A program made the translations under genes and the position numbers. Below the pieces are notes generated by a model that saw only the letters and a program-made list of their open reading frames with translations, ran no database searches and was not told the DNA's origin. Source: Otatea glauca (Eukaryota; Streptophyta; Magnoliopsida; Poales; Poaceae). Taken from it: DNA of 64,000 nucleotides. Each line of letters starts with the position of its first letter. Position 1 is the stretch's first letter. The stretch spans positions 59,639,567 through 59,703,566 of the forward strand of contig CM070713.1 of the NCBI GenBank assembly GCA_036346275.1, written 5' to 3'. This document shows positions 32,731 through 45,417 of the stretch, in pieces.

Positions 32731-35700
32731 TCACTTGTGGAGAACACTTCTTTTCTGCGCTTTGAGCTTCTTCTGTAGTTGACTCTGCAGACATTTAGCA
32801 CAAATCAGTCGAATGAGTACTCACATATAACAGGATTAGAAGACGTCTCCCAAAAACATAAACATGAGAACAAACCTTCGTCTTCTGCAAAGCTTCGTAG
32901 TCTATTCTATTCTTCCATGTGCTCTTGCGTAATTTAATTGGCCGATGTCCAACATATTTACCTGCATGATATTAGTTGCATAAGTAAGTCTGCAATACGA
33001 AGATTATTCAAGGAGAAGTTGGCATCCAACTGGCACAAGCACCCTTACCGTTCATCTCTTTCAGTGCTGTAGCAAGATCCAATGCATTGGCAAAACTAAC
33101 AAAGCCATAGCCTTCAGTTTTACCAGTGCACTTGTCTCGTACAACCTGAAGCACAAGGCATCCATAATCAGCATAATTATTTCAAAACAACATGAGCTTA
33201 TTACAATGAAGAAAGCTCAAAAAGTGCCATGGAATGGAAGAGGTAAAGCTCACCCTAGCCATGTTAAAGGATGGATATTTTGAAAATGCCTTTGTAAGGA
33301 CATCATCGTTCACTTCATTTCCAAGATCACCACAAAACAAACGGAAATCGTCTGTGGATGGGGCCAAGGTGGCAATTGTCAATGTAAAGGTACTTAAAAA
33401 TAAATTCCTAAAGAAAAATAACCAAATGGCACCACTATTTGTCATCATTACAAACTAGTAGTAGAGTAACATTATAATAGACTACTATATAAAATGCGAT
33501 AGAGCTCAAAACAGTCATGGGCAGGTGAGTGCTAATAAATTTTCAATACAATATAGCATCACAAATGACATTGCAGGCTGCCAATTCAGTAACTGGCAAA
33601 GCCACTGGAACTAAACACAATGAATGTTACATCAGTCAAGCACCACTCTCCCCAACTGTTTGAACCAATACACAAAATGGAAAGGAGCAGGACAAGATAA
33701 GGCACCATTACATCAAACACAAATCCTAAGAAGTTGTATCCCATGACATTCCTGAAGCAGAAGCTATAAGTCTATGATGACTACAGAGCAGACAATGCCA
33801 TGATTGACACAGCGACACTCAACAGAGCAGACAATGCCATGATTGACACAGCGACACTCAATGAATAATGACATTTTTTTCAAGTAATAACTTGCTGTTG
33901 ATAGCAAAAATATGATCCCATAATTTCCATTATAATAGCAAATGTCAAATTCACAAGATAAAATTTAGGCGTCGAAAAACAATGACAATACTTGCAAAAC
34001 AATTGATGTAAGCACAGAGGCAACTGTAAAATGTTTACTATACATCTGCAAGCCCACTGAAATCCAATGTGACAAGCATCAACTGTTTGACCTGTTGGGC
34101 TACACATTGCATCCTCGTTCACCTTTACAAAAAGGAAACAGAGCACTTTGTCTTAGAAGAAATAACAATACATAGAACATTAGATCTTGCCTGGGAGAGC
34201 AAAGGTGTTTTGAGGGTTTATAGCCCTGATTGTAACAGACAATATGAGTTAAAACAACGTTACATAGCCAAGTTATACATTCCATGAATCATCGAACTGC
34301 AGCATCTGAGAAAAATTGTAAAGAATTAATAAAGTTGAGATCTTACTTTCAGGCCATTCAGCTAACGTCGGATCCTCCCAACATTGCCCAGCTGCTTTTC
34401 GGGGTACTGCCTTTTTGTTCGCTTCAACCTTCTTGTCTGCCTCACTATTCGCAATAGCAGCCTTTACATTAGCTAGAGCTTCAGGAGTGATTATCTGGGA
34501 GTCTTTCTGGAACAGTTGCCGCACCTGCATAATGATATAGACTAGTTACTAAGAGTATGGCAACATGTCATACTCATGTTTACCTAGGTGCTAATTTGTT
34601 GAGAGTTGAGATATCGACGGATGGACCTCCTCACACTTGAATTATGGAATAAAATCATCACTTGGCATCCTTGTTTTACATAGCTTGCTTCATATATATC
34701 TAATTTTGTGTGCATCACTTTGTGCAAACTTCCTGGGCTGTGACCTGTGAGCTATATCTAGGGGAACACACTGCAAAACGAATTGTTTTTCCATTGAACA
34801 TCCCCATTTTCTCCTAGCTCTCACAATGACACAAGTAGGAAGATGAATTCTCCAAATGAAATTGGATCACCGGTCCAGTCCATCCATAACTCAATGTTTA
34901 TTGCTTAACTTTAGATGAAGACAAATTTAAATTTAAGCTTGTTCATGCATTATTTGGTCAGACTGGCCCACTATGCAACAATATGGCAGAAAGGTGGATT
35001 TATTGTCATGTGAGGCACCGATAATCCTAGTGTAGCCTAAACTTTCCAGCGCATAGCTGTTACTCATAAGATCATTTTTACTACATACCCTAATCAAACA
35101 CGACCAGATGCTACTATGCTAGCATCGCGACATCAAAACTCAACCTTTATTGAAGAAAAAAATTAGTACTCCCCCATTCACAAATATATGCTGTTTTAGG
35201 TTGTGTGCAGTCAAACTTTCAAAACTTTGACTATATATATCTTTTTAAATATTTAGATTGGATATGTGAAAATCATATGATATATTTGTCTTAGAATGTA
35301 CTTTTATAGCATCATAAATTTATTGAATTTTATAAATATATTATAACATAAATTAGTGGTCACAACTGTGTTTTGAGGATATCCGAAACGATAAGTATTT
35401 GTGATCGGAGAGTGACATAGCTTTGGATGCGTTCCCATCAATAGAGCCCCAACCCAAGCCTCGGAAACATCACTCAGTCTAGAATCTAGATCCACCCCCA
35501 TCGGCAAATCAACTATTATCCTTAGTTCACTACGCGAAGAAATTACACAAAAAGGATACCTGGGAATGGTAATCGGAAGGGGGCAATTCCTACCTGCTGG
35601 ACTTGGGACATGGGGTAGACGGCGTTGTACGCCGGTGCCGTCGCCGCGGTCGCCGTTGTCCAGGCGGGGCACTGCGCGCTCTGGAGGTGGAATGGCACGG

Positions 35701-35794
35701 GGAAGTAGGACGGGGTCGCGGCCGCGGCCGCGGCGGCAGCAGGGTATGAGAACTGCGCGGACGCGGCGGCGAGGAAGATGGACTGCGTCGACAT
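32731..35794 (-). CDS. RBM42: RBM42-like RNA-binding protein, one RRM, six exons
   Basis: Single-RRM protein of the RBM42 family, linked in other organisms to RNA processing and stress. Exons on the minus strand: 35794-35594, 34524-34347, 33351-33254, 33145-33049, 32961-32876, 32784-32731 (stop TGA). Introns are GT-AG with matching phases; the product is 237 aa. Residues 1-67 are Ala/Pro-rich low complexity ending YPMSQVQQ. Residues 68-127 include ITPEALANVKAAIA and WEDPTLAEWPEN. The RRM (about 129-207) has RNP2 LFCGDL and RNP1 EGYGFVSF (170-177), where E replaces the usual basic residue. The C-terminus is basic (LKAQKRSVLHK). Start choice: this ATG opens the Ala-rich exon; no earlier in-frame ATG is seen close by. 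Looks intact. Confidence 0.93.
33783..33860. repeat. 39-bp tandem duplication in RBM42 intron
   Basis: Two adjacent identical units starting ACAGAGCAGACAATGCC at 33783 and 33822, within the intron between exons 2 and 3. Confidence 0.9.
35169..35412. mobile_element. Stowaway-like MITE in RBM42 intron 1
   Basis: Ends CTCCCCCATTCACAAATAT and ATTTGTGATCGGAGAG are inverted; a TA precedes the left end. About 244 bp and AT-rich, as in Stowaway elements. Confidence 0.6.
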
Positions 35795-36345
35795 CGCTGG
35801 GGCCGAGAGGTCGGGCACGGAAGGGTGAAAGAGGCTGGATCACGGGGTGGCCGGCCGACTACGGAGTTCTCCGCCTGAGGCGTGAGATTTCCGGCCGTGC
35901 GGTTGCGGTTGGAGCTTGCCGACCCGACTCGGTGGTTGGGCTGTGGCGTGGAGCCGAAAAACGGGGAAAGTAGCCGTGCGGTGGAAGGATTCGGAAGGCT
36001 CTCGAAGCGTCTTGCCGGTCTTGGGGTTTAAACCTTCAAGGCGTTACGGGTGGAGGAGGCAAATCAAGATCCGCGGGAACCGGACCGGCCGCGCTTTGCG
36101 GGGTGGGGGCGTTGGGGTTGGACGGCCCGAAGATAAACGCGGTGCCACGGCCCACGGTGCGCCCGGCCTTGGCTGTATATTTGCGGGAACGGTGAGGTGG
36201 GCACTGGGCTATGTGCCGTTTCGGTGGGACAACGCCCGCCCACGCGGAGGATTCCGAGCCGCGGGCGGCCGGTGGCTGGCAAGGAAACGCTCTGGACTGC
36301 ACTAGGCCGTGGACCGCGGTTCGACCGTCGGCGCTAGTTGTGGGT
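35795..36345 (-). promoter_or_regulatory. GC-rich promoter and 5' region of the RBM42-like gene
   Basis: CpG-rich region typical of a grass housekeeping promoter. Open frames on both strands here are a composition effect. No clear TATA box. Confidence 0.45.
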
Positions 36346-36360
36346 ACAATTTTTTTTTTC

Positions 36361-36820
36361 GAAACTGAAATTACCGTACTGAGCTGAATTAACTGAATAT
36401 TTTTTATTTTTGGTTTTTGTTTGATTTCTGTTTTGGTAGTTCGGTTTTTTTGCTTCTAAAAATCGAAATTACAGAATATCACATATACAATACCATTTTT
36501 ATAATGTTCTTCCTAAAGGCACCAAAGAATTATCATGTTCCAATATTTTTGTGCATCTATGTGCTATGTTCATGTGTTCAGTTGTTTATACTGTAATGAC
36601 TTATGAATATTGTGTGAGTTTATCTTTACTCTGTGTTACGACATGAAAATGATCAAATTTAATATTCCTAATGTCTATTCATATTTCGGTTAAACGAAAA
36701 CAGAATTAACCGAACTGAATTTTTTCGACTAAATCGGTTCGATTTTTTATTTTAGTTCGAGAATTTTAATAACCAATTTTAAAAACCAAATTATTTTTAA
36801 ACCGAATAAACTGACGCCAG
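36361..36820. repeat. AT-rich foldback-like element with reiterated TTCGGTT/AACCGAA
   Basis: TTCGGTT and AACCGAA variants recur at both ends (36430-36480 and 36685-36815) around an AT-rich centre. Boundaries and target duplication are uncertain. Confidence 0.35.
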
Positions 36821-37043
36821 GCGCGACGCGGGTAATATATCCACCTTCCGTGCTCAGAGCGGCTGCTCTGGATTAGATGAAAATTGTTTCCACGCGTGTC
36901 AATTGAAAAGTTAGACTTGAAGGATAGAGCACGTTTGTACGTCTTTCGTGTAATCGCAAAAGGAAAAAAAAAAGAGTTTGAAGGGCTGATAGTGCTGAAG
37001 TTGAAACGGTTCACTCTATTCCAACCGAACAAGTCAGGTTACA

Positions 37044-37334
37044 GGTACTGTTTGGGCGAGCTCCGGAGCTGGAGCTGGAGCTAGGCTTCAGGGGGAGAAG
37101 CTCGAGCTGCCGGGCCAAACGCTTCAGCTCTAGGCGCGGCTTCGCAGCAGCACAATTTGTACTAACTAGAGAGATAGAAGCAAGGGAAGGGTGGCTACAA
37201 TGCCTCCAAATAATTTGTGGAGGAGCAATATCGACCTTGCCCTCATGGAAGAGGATGAAAATAAAGGTTGTAGCACAATTTGGTAAAGTGGAGAAATGTA
37301 GAAGCTGGAGTCGATATTAGGGCCAAACACCACA
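37044..37334. mobile_element. Foldback element, TACTGTTTGG end, AGCTCC/GGAGCT phrases
   Basis: Left end GTACTGTTTGGGCGAGCTCC and right end GGCCAAACACCAC are roughly inverted, and GGAGCTGGAGCTGGAGCT is reiterated at the left end. Resembles common grass hAT-like MITEs. Confidence 0.4.
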
Positions 37335-37904
37335 TTTGTTTTAGCTCTAGAGCTAACTTCTATTGAAATTGTAGAAACATAGAATAGTCTGAATAGTTAG
37401 ATGTTATTGATTGAGCCTAGGAGGGCCTATATATAGAGTACAATGTGATTTGGAGATCAAGTCAATCTGCAAGAGACATGGAAGGTTACTAAACCCCCCG
37501 CAATCAGAGCGGGAGCGTCGCGAATGCTCAAACTGGAGAAGAAGAAGCCAATGAGGATGTTCAAGCTAGAGTAGAAACCGACAAGTGCGAAGAGCCATTG
37601 GTGAAGTTGTTACCATCCATCGAGTTAGTAGCTGTGGGAGGTCACCGAAGTTGAGGAAGACATTAATGTAGCGAGGGGTCGATGTCGAGGTTGTCACAGT
37701 CGAGGAAGATCACCATAGTCGAGGCAACACAAATTGGCCATTAGTGTCGCTGAGATGCCAGAACAAGAGGACTCAACAACGGTGCAGTGCGCAGATCGGC
37801 ACCCATCAGATCAAATGAACAATTGGTAGGCAAGAATCTGGTAAGTTGGGGTGCTCGTTTTGGAGGCTTTGCTGCGCAAAATTCATGTGAATCGTCGTCC
37901 CACT
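37335..37904. other. Intergenic
   Basis: No recognised gene; GTCGAGG-like phrases repeat at 37670-37725 without a clear period. Confidence 0.4.
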
Positions 37905-38604
37905 TGTAGTATCAAGGATAACCGACCAGAGGGGGGGTGAATATGAGGTTTGTAAAATTCTTTGGCTCTAATACAATAATTTAGCAAGTATGACAAGAAT
38001 TATATTTTTTCAACAATCAAGACCTAAATAAGTTAGGTTCACTAAGTGCACCAACAAGCTAAGTCTAATTAAATATGGCAAACCTAAGAAGGTAATCAAT
38101 CAATATAATTACTATGAATGTAAATTGCACAAATAAGAGTAACAAGAATGCAAATCAAGAGATGAACATGAAAGATTTATCCTGTGATCTCAGAGACTTG
38201 CTGGTCTCCCCTAATCCACGTTAAGATAGCTTGAATGAATCAAGCCAGCTCCTTGTACAATTGAGCCTTCCTCGAATCACTAGTGGTAGCTCTTTCCCGC
38301 TCTAGGTAGACGAGCTCTAACCTTTACACCAATACCAAGTCTCCTCACAATCTCCTTTGAAGAGATCACCGCTTTCTCCTTCAAGCCGTCTAGGAGTCGA
38401 CAAACTCCAAGAGTAATAGATTAATTGACGTTTGCTTAAAGATGATCAAGTGTTTCAAATGGCTCTAAATCATAACTCACCCTTGAATGCTCTCGATAAC
38501 CTCAAAAATGAGAATTTAATGCTCAAGGATGAAGAGATGCTTGCAAGGGCTCAACAAGAATTCAATGAGGTTCTAAGAAGAGCCCTTGCTGCAGGAGAGG
38601 AGGG

Positions 38605-38612
38605 TATTTATA
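38605..38612 (-). promoter_or_regulatory. TATA box of the 37905-39517 LTR
   Basis: TATAAATA on the minus strand. The MSA-like box expected about 20 bp upstream is degraded here (TAGATGTTATG at 38630-38640 in plus orientation). Confidence 0.55.
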
Positions 38613-38659
38613 GCCTCCACCAACTCAAATAGATGTTATGCCTTGAAATCATAATTTTC

Positions 38660-39115
38660 TACAAAAACTGGTACTACCGGTAACTAATGGGCGGTAGTGC
38701 CAGTCTCAGGGTTAATGGTCAAATTAGAGCATTTAATGCATAGATACTAGCCATTGCTACAGTACCTGTTACTACCGCCGTGTAAGGGATGGTAGTGCCG
38801 ATTTATGTAACTCAAAAAGTACCCCAAAAACACCCTCTTTGGAAAAATATATACCGATAGCTACTGAGTGGTGCTACCGGACTTGCGGTAGTACCGTCCA
38901 AGAACAGCGGTAGTGCCGGATTTCAAAAATACGCATATAGTGGTCTTTCTGGAAACTAACTACCTGCTGAATGGGGCCGGTACTACTGGACTTGTAGTAG
39001 TACTGCACCCTCGGCACTGGTAGTATCGATCTTGCCCACAACACAAAAAGGCAATCTTTGGAAAATATGCACCGCTCCTTGAGGGCGGTACTACCGACCT
39101 AGCGGTAGTACCGAC
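38660..39115 (-). repeat. LTR palindrome array, core CGGTAGTACCG
   Basis: About ten copies of GGTAGTACC, GGTACTACC or near variants, arranged as imperfect palindromes upstream of the TATA box. Confidence 0.8.
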
Positions 39116-39517
39116 GCCTAGATGACGGCAGAGCTGGTTCCAGAATAGTAATTAGATTTCATAGAGAATTTTTTAATGCAAACAATACCAAGTATGAATA
39201 TGATTTGAGCCATGATTTTTAAGCATGTTTAAGCTACTAGTCATTGATCTCTCTTAATAGTACGACACATATTCTAGCAATCCAATCCTTTCTCCAAACT
39301 CCACGATCGATAAAAAAAGGCTAGGAAAAGACCCTTAAATTTTTATACCTTGGCCTTGAGCTTGAATCATCAATAAACATTTTTGTTTCACGATCTCACC
39401 TTTTCCATGTATTGACACGGACCAACTTTTTTCTCATACACTTAAACAAATATGTTAGTCAAACTTGATTGTCATTAATTACCAAAACTTAATTAAATTA
39501 GGGGTCTAGATGCTTCA

Positions 39518-39689
39518 CCACTGACGATGATCTCCACGGTTTTAAAAATGCTTTAGGTATATATGTAACTAATCGACTCATATGGGCAGCTAGCTTGTGC
39601 ATGCATGCATTTGGAGCTCACATGGAGCATGAGGCTTCAGAGCAAATATTGGCATTTAGAGATCACTAGGCAGAGCTGCGTGCTACGCT
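39518..39689. other. Intergenic
   Basis: Short spacer with a CATGCATGCAT tract; nothing else seen. Confidence 0.4.
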
Positions 39690-40530
39690 GTGTCGTGCGA
39701 TTTTTAGTAAAGGGCTAAGAATAATTTTCAGAAAACATTGGTTGTTTTTTGCAAAAGGGCTCGTTCCGGGTCTAAATGCAATTTTCTGGAACCATGAGGA
39801 CTTGTCTGCAAAATGTGCTATTTAGGAGCCAGCGGTGAATTTGCGAAACCATAGGTTCTTTTTGCAAAAGACCAGTTGGAGGGCCTCAACACGATTTTGG
39901 GTTTCTCAGGGTTTTTCTTTAAAAATGTGGTGGTTAGAAGCCCTCAGTGAATTCACGGAACTACAGGGTTCTCTTTGCAAAAAAAATGGTGGGAGGACCT
40001 GGATGTAATTTCAGAATTTTTGATGGTCTTTTTGCAAAAAAATAGTGGAGGACCTGGATCCAAATTTGAAATTCTAGGGGCTCTTCCGCGAGATTGGTGA
40101 TGTGGCGTGCCTCTCCTCCCGGCGATCTCTCCCACTGTAATAATACTAGATACGTATGCACGGCGCCACGACACGCAAGCGCGCGACGTCGCGCGAAGGT
40201 GATTTTCCGGAACCCCGGGATTTTTTTTGTGCAAAAGGGCATGGTCTAGGCCTAGACGCAATTCTTTTAAACTACGAGGACTTTTTGACTTGAGCTTGCA
40301 GAACCACAAGTTTTTTTTGGCAAAACAAGCGTGGGAGGACTTAAATGCTTTTGGAATTTTCAAAGGGGTCTTTTGCGAAATAACCGGTGGGGGACTTGAT
40401 TGCAACTTTGGAATTTTTAGAGGGACCTAAATGCAATTTCAAAAATTCTGAAGAGCCTTTTTGCAAAAAAGCCGGTAGAAGGACCCGAACGTAATTTCAA
40501 ATTTCTAGATGACCTCTAGAAATCAGTAAC
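39690..40530. repeat. Degenerate tandem repeat, unit about 70-80 bp
   Basis: At least eight loose copies of a phrase with TTTTTGCAAAA, GG(A)GGACCTGGATG and AATTTC.GAATTTT. Possibly the subterminal region of a DNA transposon. Confidence 0.55.
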
Positions 40531-40914
40531 GTGGCAGCTTGCCTTCTCTAGAATTGACCCATCTTTAATAATAGCAGTAGTAGGAGGAGGAGGATATATG
40601 ATATGCATCCATGCGTGCGTTTTTCCCCCCTTTTACTTTTGGCGATGGGGAACCAATTGTCGTCTATAGTTAAGTTCAACTTTGATGGAGCTAGCTCTCC
40701 GAGCAGCTCCCATTAATCTAACAACCTAAAGTTGTTTCTTGTGCCAATGTGCATACGCACTTCTGCCTTTTGGTCCTTGGCTCACGACGACTCGCAAGCC
40801 AATACCATAAGTAAACCGAACAACTAAACTTGCATAATTGCATACTTTTATCTTCACCAACACAACTTACTTAATTTGTGAACACATTAATTAATGGATA
40901 TATATATATATATA
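40531..40914. other. Intergenic
   Basis: No gene. A short AGGAGG run near 40580 and a (TA)n tract next to the following foldback element. Confidence 0.4.
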
Positions 40915-41302
40915 GGCAACATATCCAGTGAAAACTCCCTTACCGTGAATACTCCGTGAAACCTACATGTACAAGTTTTCAAAAATTCTCAAAAAATTAC
41001 CATACGTAGGGAAGGTGAGGTTCTAAAATTTTGAAAAATTTAAAACCAAACTCAATCGCATTTTAAGGATATAAAAAAGACAAATTCAATTTGAATAGTG
41101 ATTTATACTGTGCACTATTCATCTCGCTGTTTGTCTTTTTTCATGTCTTTCAAATGCGATTGAGTTTGGTTTTAAAATTTTTCAGGATTGTAGAAGCTCA
41201 CCTCCCTTATATATGGTAATTTTTTGAGAATTTTTGAAAACTTTTACATATGGGTTTCATTGAGTTTTCACGGTAAGAGAGGTTTTCACTAGATATGTTG
41301 CC
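40915..41302. mobile_element. TA-flanked foldback element, family A copy 1
   Basis: Ends GGCAACATATCCAGTG and CACTAGATATGTTGCC are inverted, and the two halves pair over most of their length (AAACTCAATCGCATTT against AAATGCGATTGAGTTT). Flanked by (TA)n. A second copy is at 49541-49933. Confidence 0.85.
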
Positions 41303-41354
<52 letters not shown>

Positions 41355-41686
41355 CACTACCCCACAGGCTTATCTCTGACTCCTCGTCTCATTCGGTTTC
41401 GATGTTTTCGTGTAAATTTGTCCGTGAAGACTTAGGAAAAATTGAGTTAAAACTATCACAAAAGGTTACTTTTAAACAACGGTCAGTAATAATTGTGGAT
41501 TCTTCGTACCTTGTGATGTGTCAACTTCTCACAGACTATTTCTTTCAAAGAAACTATTTGGTATATTTCACATAAGGTTGTGAAACCAAGCCGTCTACAA
41601 AAGTAAGCTTGTCGTATATGGTTTTACGTTGAAACCATCGATAATAATTTGAGTAGTTACATATTGGGAATCACGTTGGTCGTTGC
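41303..41686. other. (TA)n tract and intergenic DNA
   Basis: 41310-41354 is an AT dinucleotide tract. The rest shows no gene. Confidence 0.5.
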
Positions 41687-42504
41687 TGTAAGATCGAGGA
41701 TACCGACTAGAGGGAGGTGAATAGGTGGCTATAAAAATTTCTTCTACGATTAATTAAAATCTCGCCTAAGTACCTTTCTGTCGAAACCTAAATTATAATA
41801 GATGTGGAAGCGATAAACTAAGGTTTTGATAATTAAAGCCTAAGTCAACTAGGCTCACTAAGTGCACTAGCTAATTATGTCTCTAACAAGAATATGCAAT
41901 CCTAAAGACAATTAAGCAATTTAATTTTAGGAATGTAAATTGCAACAATATAATTAAGAATTGCAAGCAAACATAAAGAGACACACCGATGTCTTACCGT
42001 AGTGTTCGGAGACTTGTCGGTCTCCCCTAATCCACGTTGAGGCAAACCCAAAACACTTTGGATCGGCTCCACGAAATGAGCACTCGCCTCGAATCCACTA
42101 GTGATAGCTCTTTCCCCTCCGAGTAGGTGAGCTCCGACCTTCATAACTCGTTAGACCTTCTCACAATCTTCTTTGAGAAGGTCACCGAACCAATGACACC
42201 TCCACGTTGTCTAGGTGTCAGAAAACACTAAGAGTAACAAGTCAACCCATCTAGCTTGAGCTCTACCAAGTACAACACATGTACAGCGATGATCACCTAG
42301 TGCAACACATGCACAAGGCTCCCCTCAAGTGCAACACATGCACAAGAGGCTCTCAATCCTCTCCTAATTGCAACACATACAATTAGAGCTCACTCTTAGT
42401 TCAAAAACTAAATTGGAGAGTGCAACACATGCACAACTCAACCACAAAGAGCAATGAACTCTCTAAAATCATAGCAACTACCAAATGCCAGCTTCTAAAG
42501 CTTC

Positions 42505-42539
42505 TTATATAGCTTTCACAAGAAAAACTAGCCGTTGGG
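42505..42539 (-). promoter_or_regulatory. LTR core promoter: TATA and MSA-like box
   Basis: Minus strand: CCCAACGGCTA at 42539-42529, then a CTATATAAG TATA box at about 42512-42504. A second AACGGCTAG lies at about 42594-42586. Confidence 0.6.
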
Positions 42540-42559
42540 GGGAAATTTGGGCAAAAATG

Positions 42560-42780
42560 CCTAGAAAACCCGGTCATACCGGTTAGTAAAAACTAGCCGT
42601 TACTCAGAAAATCTGGTCATACCGGACCCCAAAAATTACCCTTCGGTCGAAATAGCCCTTCTCTGGAAAAAACGCACCAGAATGACCCTGGTCATAACGC
42701 TGGCCGGTATGACCAGAGAGGGTCCGGTCATACCGGACTTCGATCATACCGGAGGGGGTCCGGTCATACCACTGCTACAA
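42560..42780 (-). repeat. LTR palindrome array, core CCGGTCATACCGG
   Basis: About eight copies of GGTCATACCGG or its complement, upstream of the TATA box. Confidence 0.85.
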
Positions 42781-43375
42781 CCACTAAAACGTCAATAACT
42801 TTTTACCCCGAACTCCGATTTAGGTGATCTTGGACTCTATGCGAAGCTTATCAAGAGGGATATAATCTCCACCCATTTTCAAGATTTAATCAACCATAGA
42901 TATTTTTAAATATCATAAAAATAAAAATCCAATGTAGTCACTAAAGTCTAAAATCTGATTTTCTCGAAATCCCTCACATAGACTTGATCAAGAGCGTAGC
43001 TACAAGCTAACAAGAGTCAATAAGATTAAATCTTGAGCCATGTGATGATCAACTCATGTTCAAAATAATTTTGCAAAACACATTTGCAAATTCTAATCAC
43101 ATGCTCCAATATCAAATGCATGAACACCAATATTTTGCAAAATACGTTTGTAAATATGCATCTTGCAAACAAGAGCAATCAAGATCATATCTTTGAGCCA
43201 TGTGATGATCAACACATGATCAAACTAATTTGCAAACCCTATTCACATGCTCCAAGATAAGATTCAATTAAATCATATTTTGCAAAAACTCATTTTGCAA
43301 ACACAAAGCATAAATCTATCTTAGCCTTTGTGATGATCAACACATGATCAAGTCACAAGCTAAGACTTCGATGCA

Positions 43376-43897
43376 TAGGGATGGCAACGGGTCGGGTCGG
43401 GTGTGGGTTTTACAAAACCTGACCCGACAGAAAACCCGAATTGGAAATCCCAACCCAAACCCGAATACCCTATCGGGTAAAAAACTATACCCAAACCCGG
43501 CAGGTACCCGAAATCCGGCGGTTACCTGACGGGTTTGTGTAGTACTGCAGGTAATAGGTCAGGTCGGGTGCGGGTTTTGTAAAACCTGACCCGACAAGAT
43601 ACCCGAACCAAAAAACCCAAGCTGAACCCGGCGGGTACCCAGAACCCGACCCCAAACCCGACGGGTACCCAAAACCCGACCTCAAATCCGGCGAGTACCC
43701 AGAACCCGACTAGTACCCGATGGCTATGTATGGTATTTCGGATACCCGATGGATACCCGTGGGTGGTTTTATAAACCCGAACCCATCTTGGGTACTTGAC
43801 CCGAAGATCCAACGGGTGAAAATTTAGACCCGAACCCGATCCGATCGGGTGTAGAACCCGCGGGTACCCGAACCCACGGGTCTGATTGCCACCCTTA
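43376..43897. mobile_element. hAT-type foldback element, TIR TAGGGATGGCAA, second copy
   Basis: Ends TAGGGATGGCAACGGGT and TTGCCACCCTTA are inverted. Flanks TCGATGCA (43368-43375) and CCGATGCA (43898-43905) form an 8-bp duplication with one difference. The interior is a reiterated GGGTACCCGAACCC-like phrase, quite unlike the CCCCGTCCCCG phrase of the 24999 element despite the same TIR. Confidence 0.88.
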
Positions 43898-44959
43898 CCG
43901 ATGCATGAGCTCTCGTTTGCAACACATGCAAATATTTAGCTACATACAAACAACCACTTAAACAACTTGCATAAGCTATCTTCCTTTTGCAACATATACA
44001 AATTAATAGCTCTATGCAAAAATAAAATCAAGATACAATAAGAAGAAAGCATGAGCTCTCTTATTTGCAACACATGCAAATACTTAGCTTATGCAAGAAC
44101 CAACCAAGAGAGTGAGCTAGAGTGAACCGGATTGAGTTAATCAACACATAATGAAGCTCAAGTTATAAGACTCGACCCCTCTTAATAGTACGACAACCTA
44201 TACTATCAACCCGGTCTCCCATCCAAACACCGAGATCAGTAAAAGACTAGGAACACATCCTTAGTCCTAACTAGTTATACCTTTGTCTCTCACAACCACT
44301 TAGAGCTTTTATGATTTACATCATCTTTTCTCCAAGCCGGGTCATTTCTTCTTGTTCATCAACCTATGATGAACCTTCTCTAGCTTCACTTCACTTCGGG
44401 ATTCATCCTTGAAGCTCATCAACACATGATGACTTCTTCCCGATTCTTCATTTTCTTGGACTCAATCTATTTCACAACTCATGAAAGATTGTTAGTCCAA
44501 CAAACACGATTGCCTCAATCATCAATTGCACTCCATTAACACATAATGGATGCCCCCACGATCGATTGAGCACGACCCTAATCAATTTGAATGATTTAAA
44601 GGTGTCTTGAGTACTTTGATTTAACTAATGCTTCATTATACTCAAGAACTTTCCACTTATCCTTAACCAACGAAGAAACACCATCAACACACGATGAAGC
44701 GTTCTTTGATTGATTGAAAGACAAACGAACTCAATTTAAATTTTATTTAAATTAACATGAGTATATATTAACTACACAAGTTTCATATACTCATTTTGAT
44801 GGTTACTAAGTAATGATCCAAATTATTTTGGAGTGGTGGAATGGGATCAATACTCTTAATACCATCAACAATAGAATAAACTCCATTAAATATGTGCATA
44901 TAAATAATTAAACTTGAAATCAATATGCACATAATCAATTTTGATTGCTATATATATAT

Positions 44960-45337
44960 AGGAAAATGATTCCATACTCATGGGTGTACGTACTCCCACC
45001 TCCAGTATACCGTTTAAATGATGTTGTTATACCTCTTTATCCTTTTGAGTATATTCTAATACTGATTATAAGATACTCCAAAGTGAGTTCTACGAAAAAT
45101 TTCATCAAAGTCCACCCTTTATAGCATAATTTGTTTATATATTCTTTTTAGATATGGAAAAAGGCATGTAGTAAAAAAATAAAAGGATCTGATGAAAATT
45201 TTCAATCATATCGCATTGGAGTATCTTATAATCATTATTGGAGTATACCGAAAGTGATAAAAGAGCATAAAGCGTTCATTTAAGTGGTATATTAGAGGTT
45301 GGAGTATGTATTCCCAAGAGTACAAAAAAGACTTCCT
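44960..45337. mobile_element. TA-flanked foldback element, family B copy 2
   Basis: Ends AGGAAAATGATTCCATACTC and GAGTACAAAAAAGACTTCCT are inverted; flanked by TA-rich tracts. Core phrases shared with 17121-17498. Confidence 0.75.
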
Positions 45338-45417
45338 ATATACATGTACATGTACATGTATATGTATATGTAATCAACCAAAACGCGAGAACGTGAAATC
45401 CTACAACCCTAAACCAC
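45338..45417. other. TACATG/TATATG microrepeat and spacer
   Basis: TACATGTACATG alternation, then 45 bp of spacer up to the solo LTR. Confidence 0.5.

Larger units (their letters stand above)
37905..39517 (-). mobile_element. Solo LTR, GGTAGTACC family, TSD CCACT
   Basis: 1613 bp; plus strand TGTAGTATCAAGG to TAGATGCTTCA. Flanked by perfect CCACT at 37900-37904 and 39518-39522. Similar in plan to the LTR at 8494-10208, including the first 40 bases and the R region, but with GGTAGTACC in place of GGTAGCACC in its palindromes. No internal region. Confidence 0.95.
41687..44957 (-). mobile_element. LTR of the GGTCATACC family, minus strand, 5' end truncated
   Basis: Plus strand starts TGTAAGATCGAGG, the complement of the 3' end of the LTR at 45418-48682, and the two match in reverse across R, promoter, palindrome and GCAACACATGC regions. 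Similarity is lost near 44957; the last 430 bp or so expected are missing. A hAT-type foldback (43376-43897) is inserted. Confidence 0.85.

Noticed and set aside
34273..34530. Separate 85-aa gene on the minus strand
   Set aside because: It is exon 2 of the RBM42-like gene with intron readthrough.
35566..36305. Plus-strand open frames over the RBM42 first exon and promoter
   Set aside because: Antisense to a well-supported exon and its CpG-rich promoter; no protein family signature.
41310..41354. (TA)n tract as a regulatory or origin element
   Set aside because: Simple microsatellite next to a TA-targeting foldback element; ordinary in grasses.
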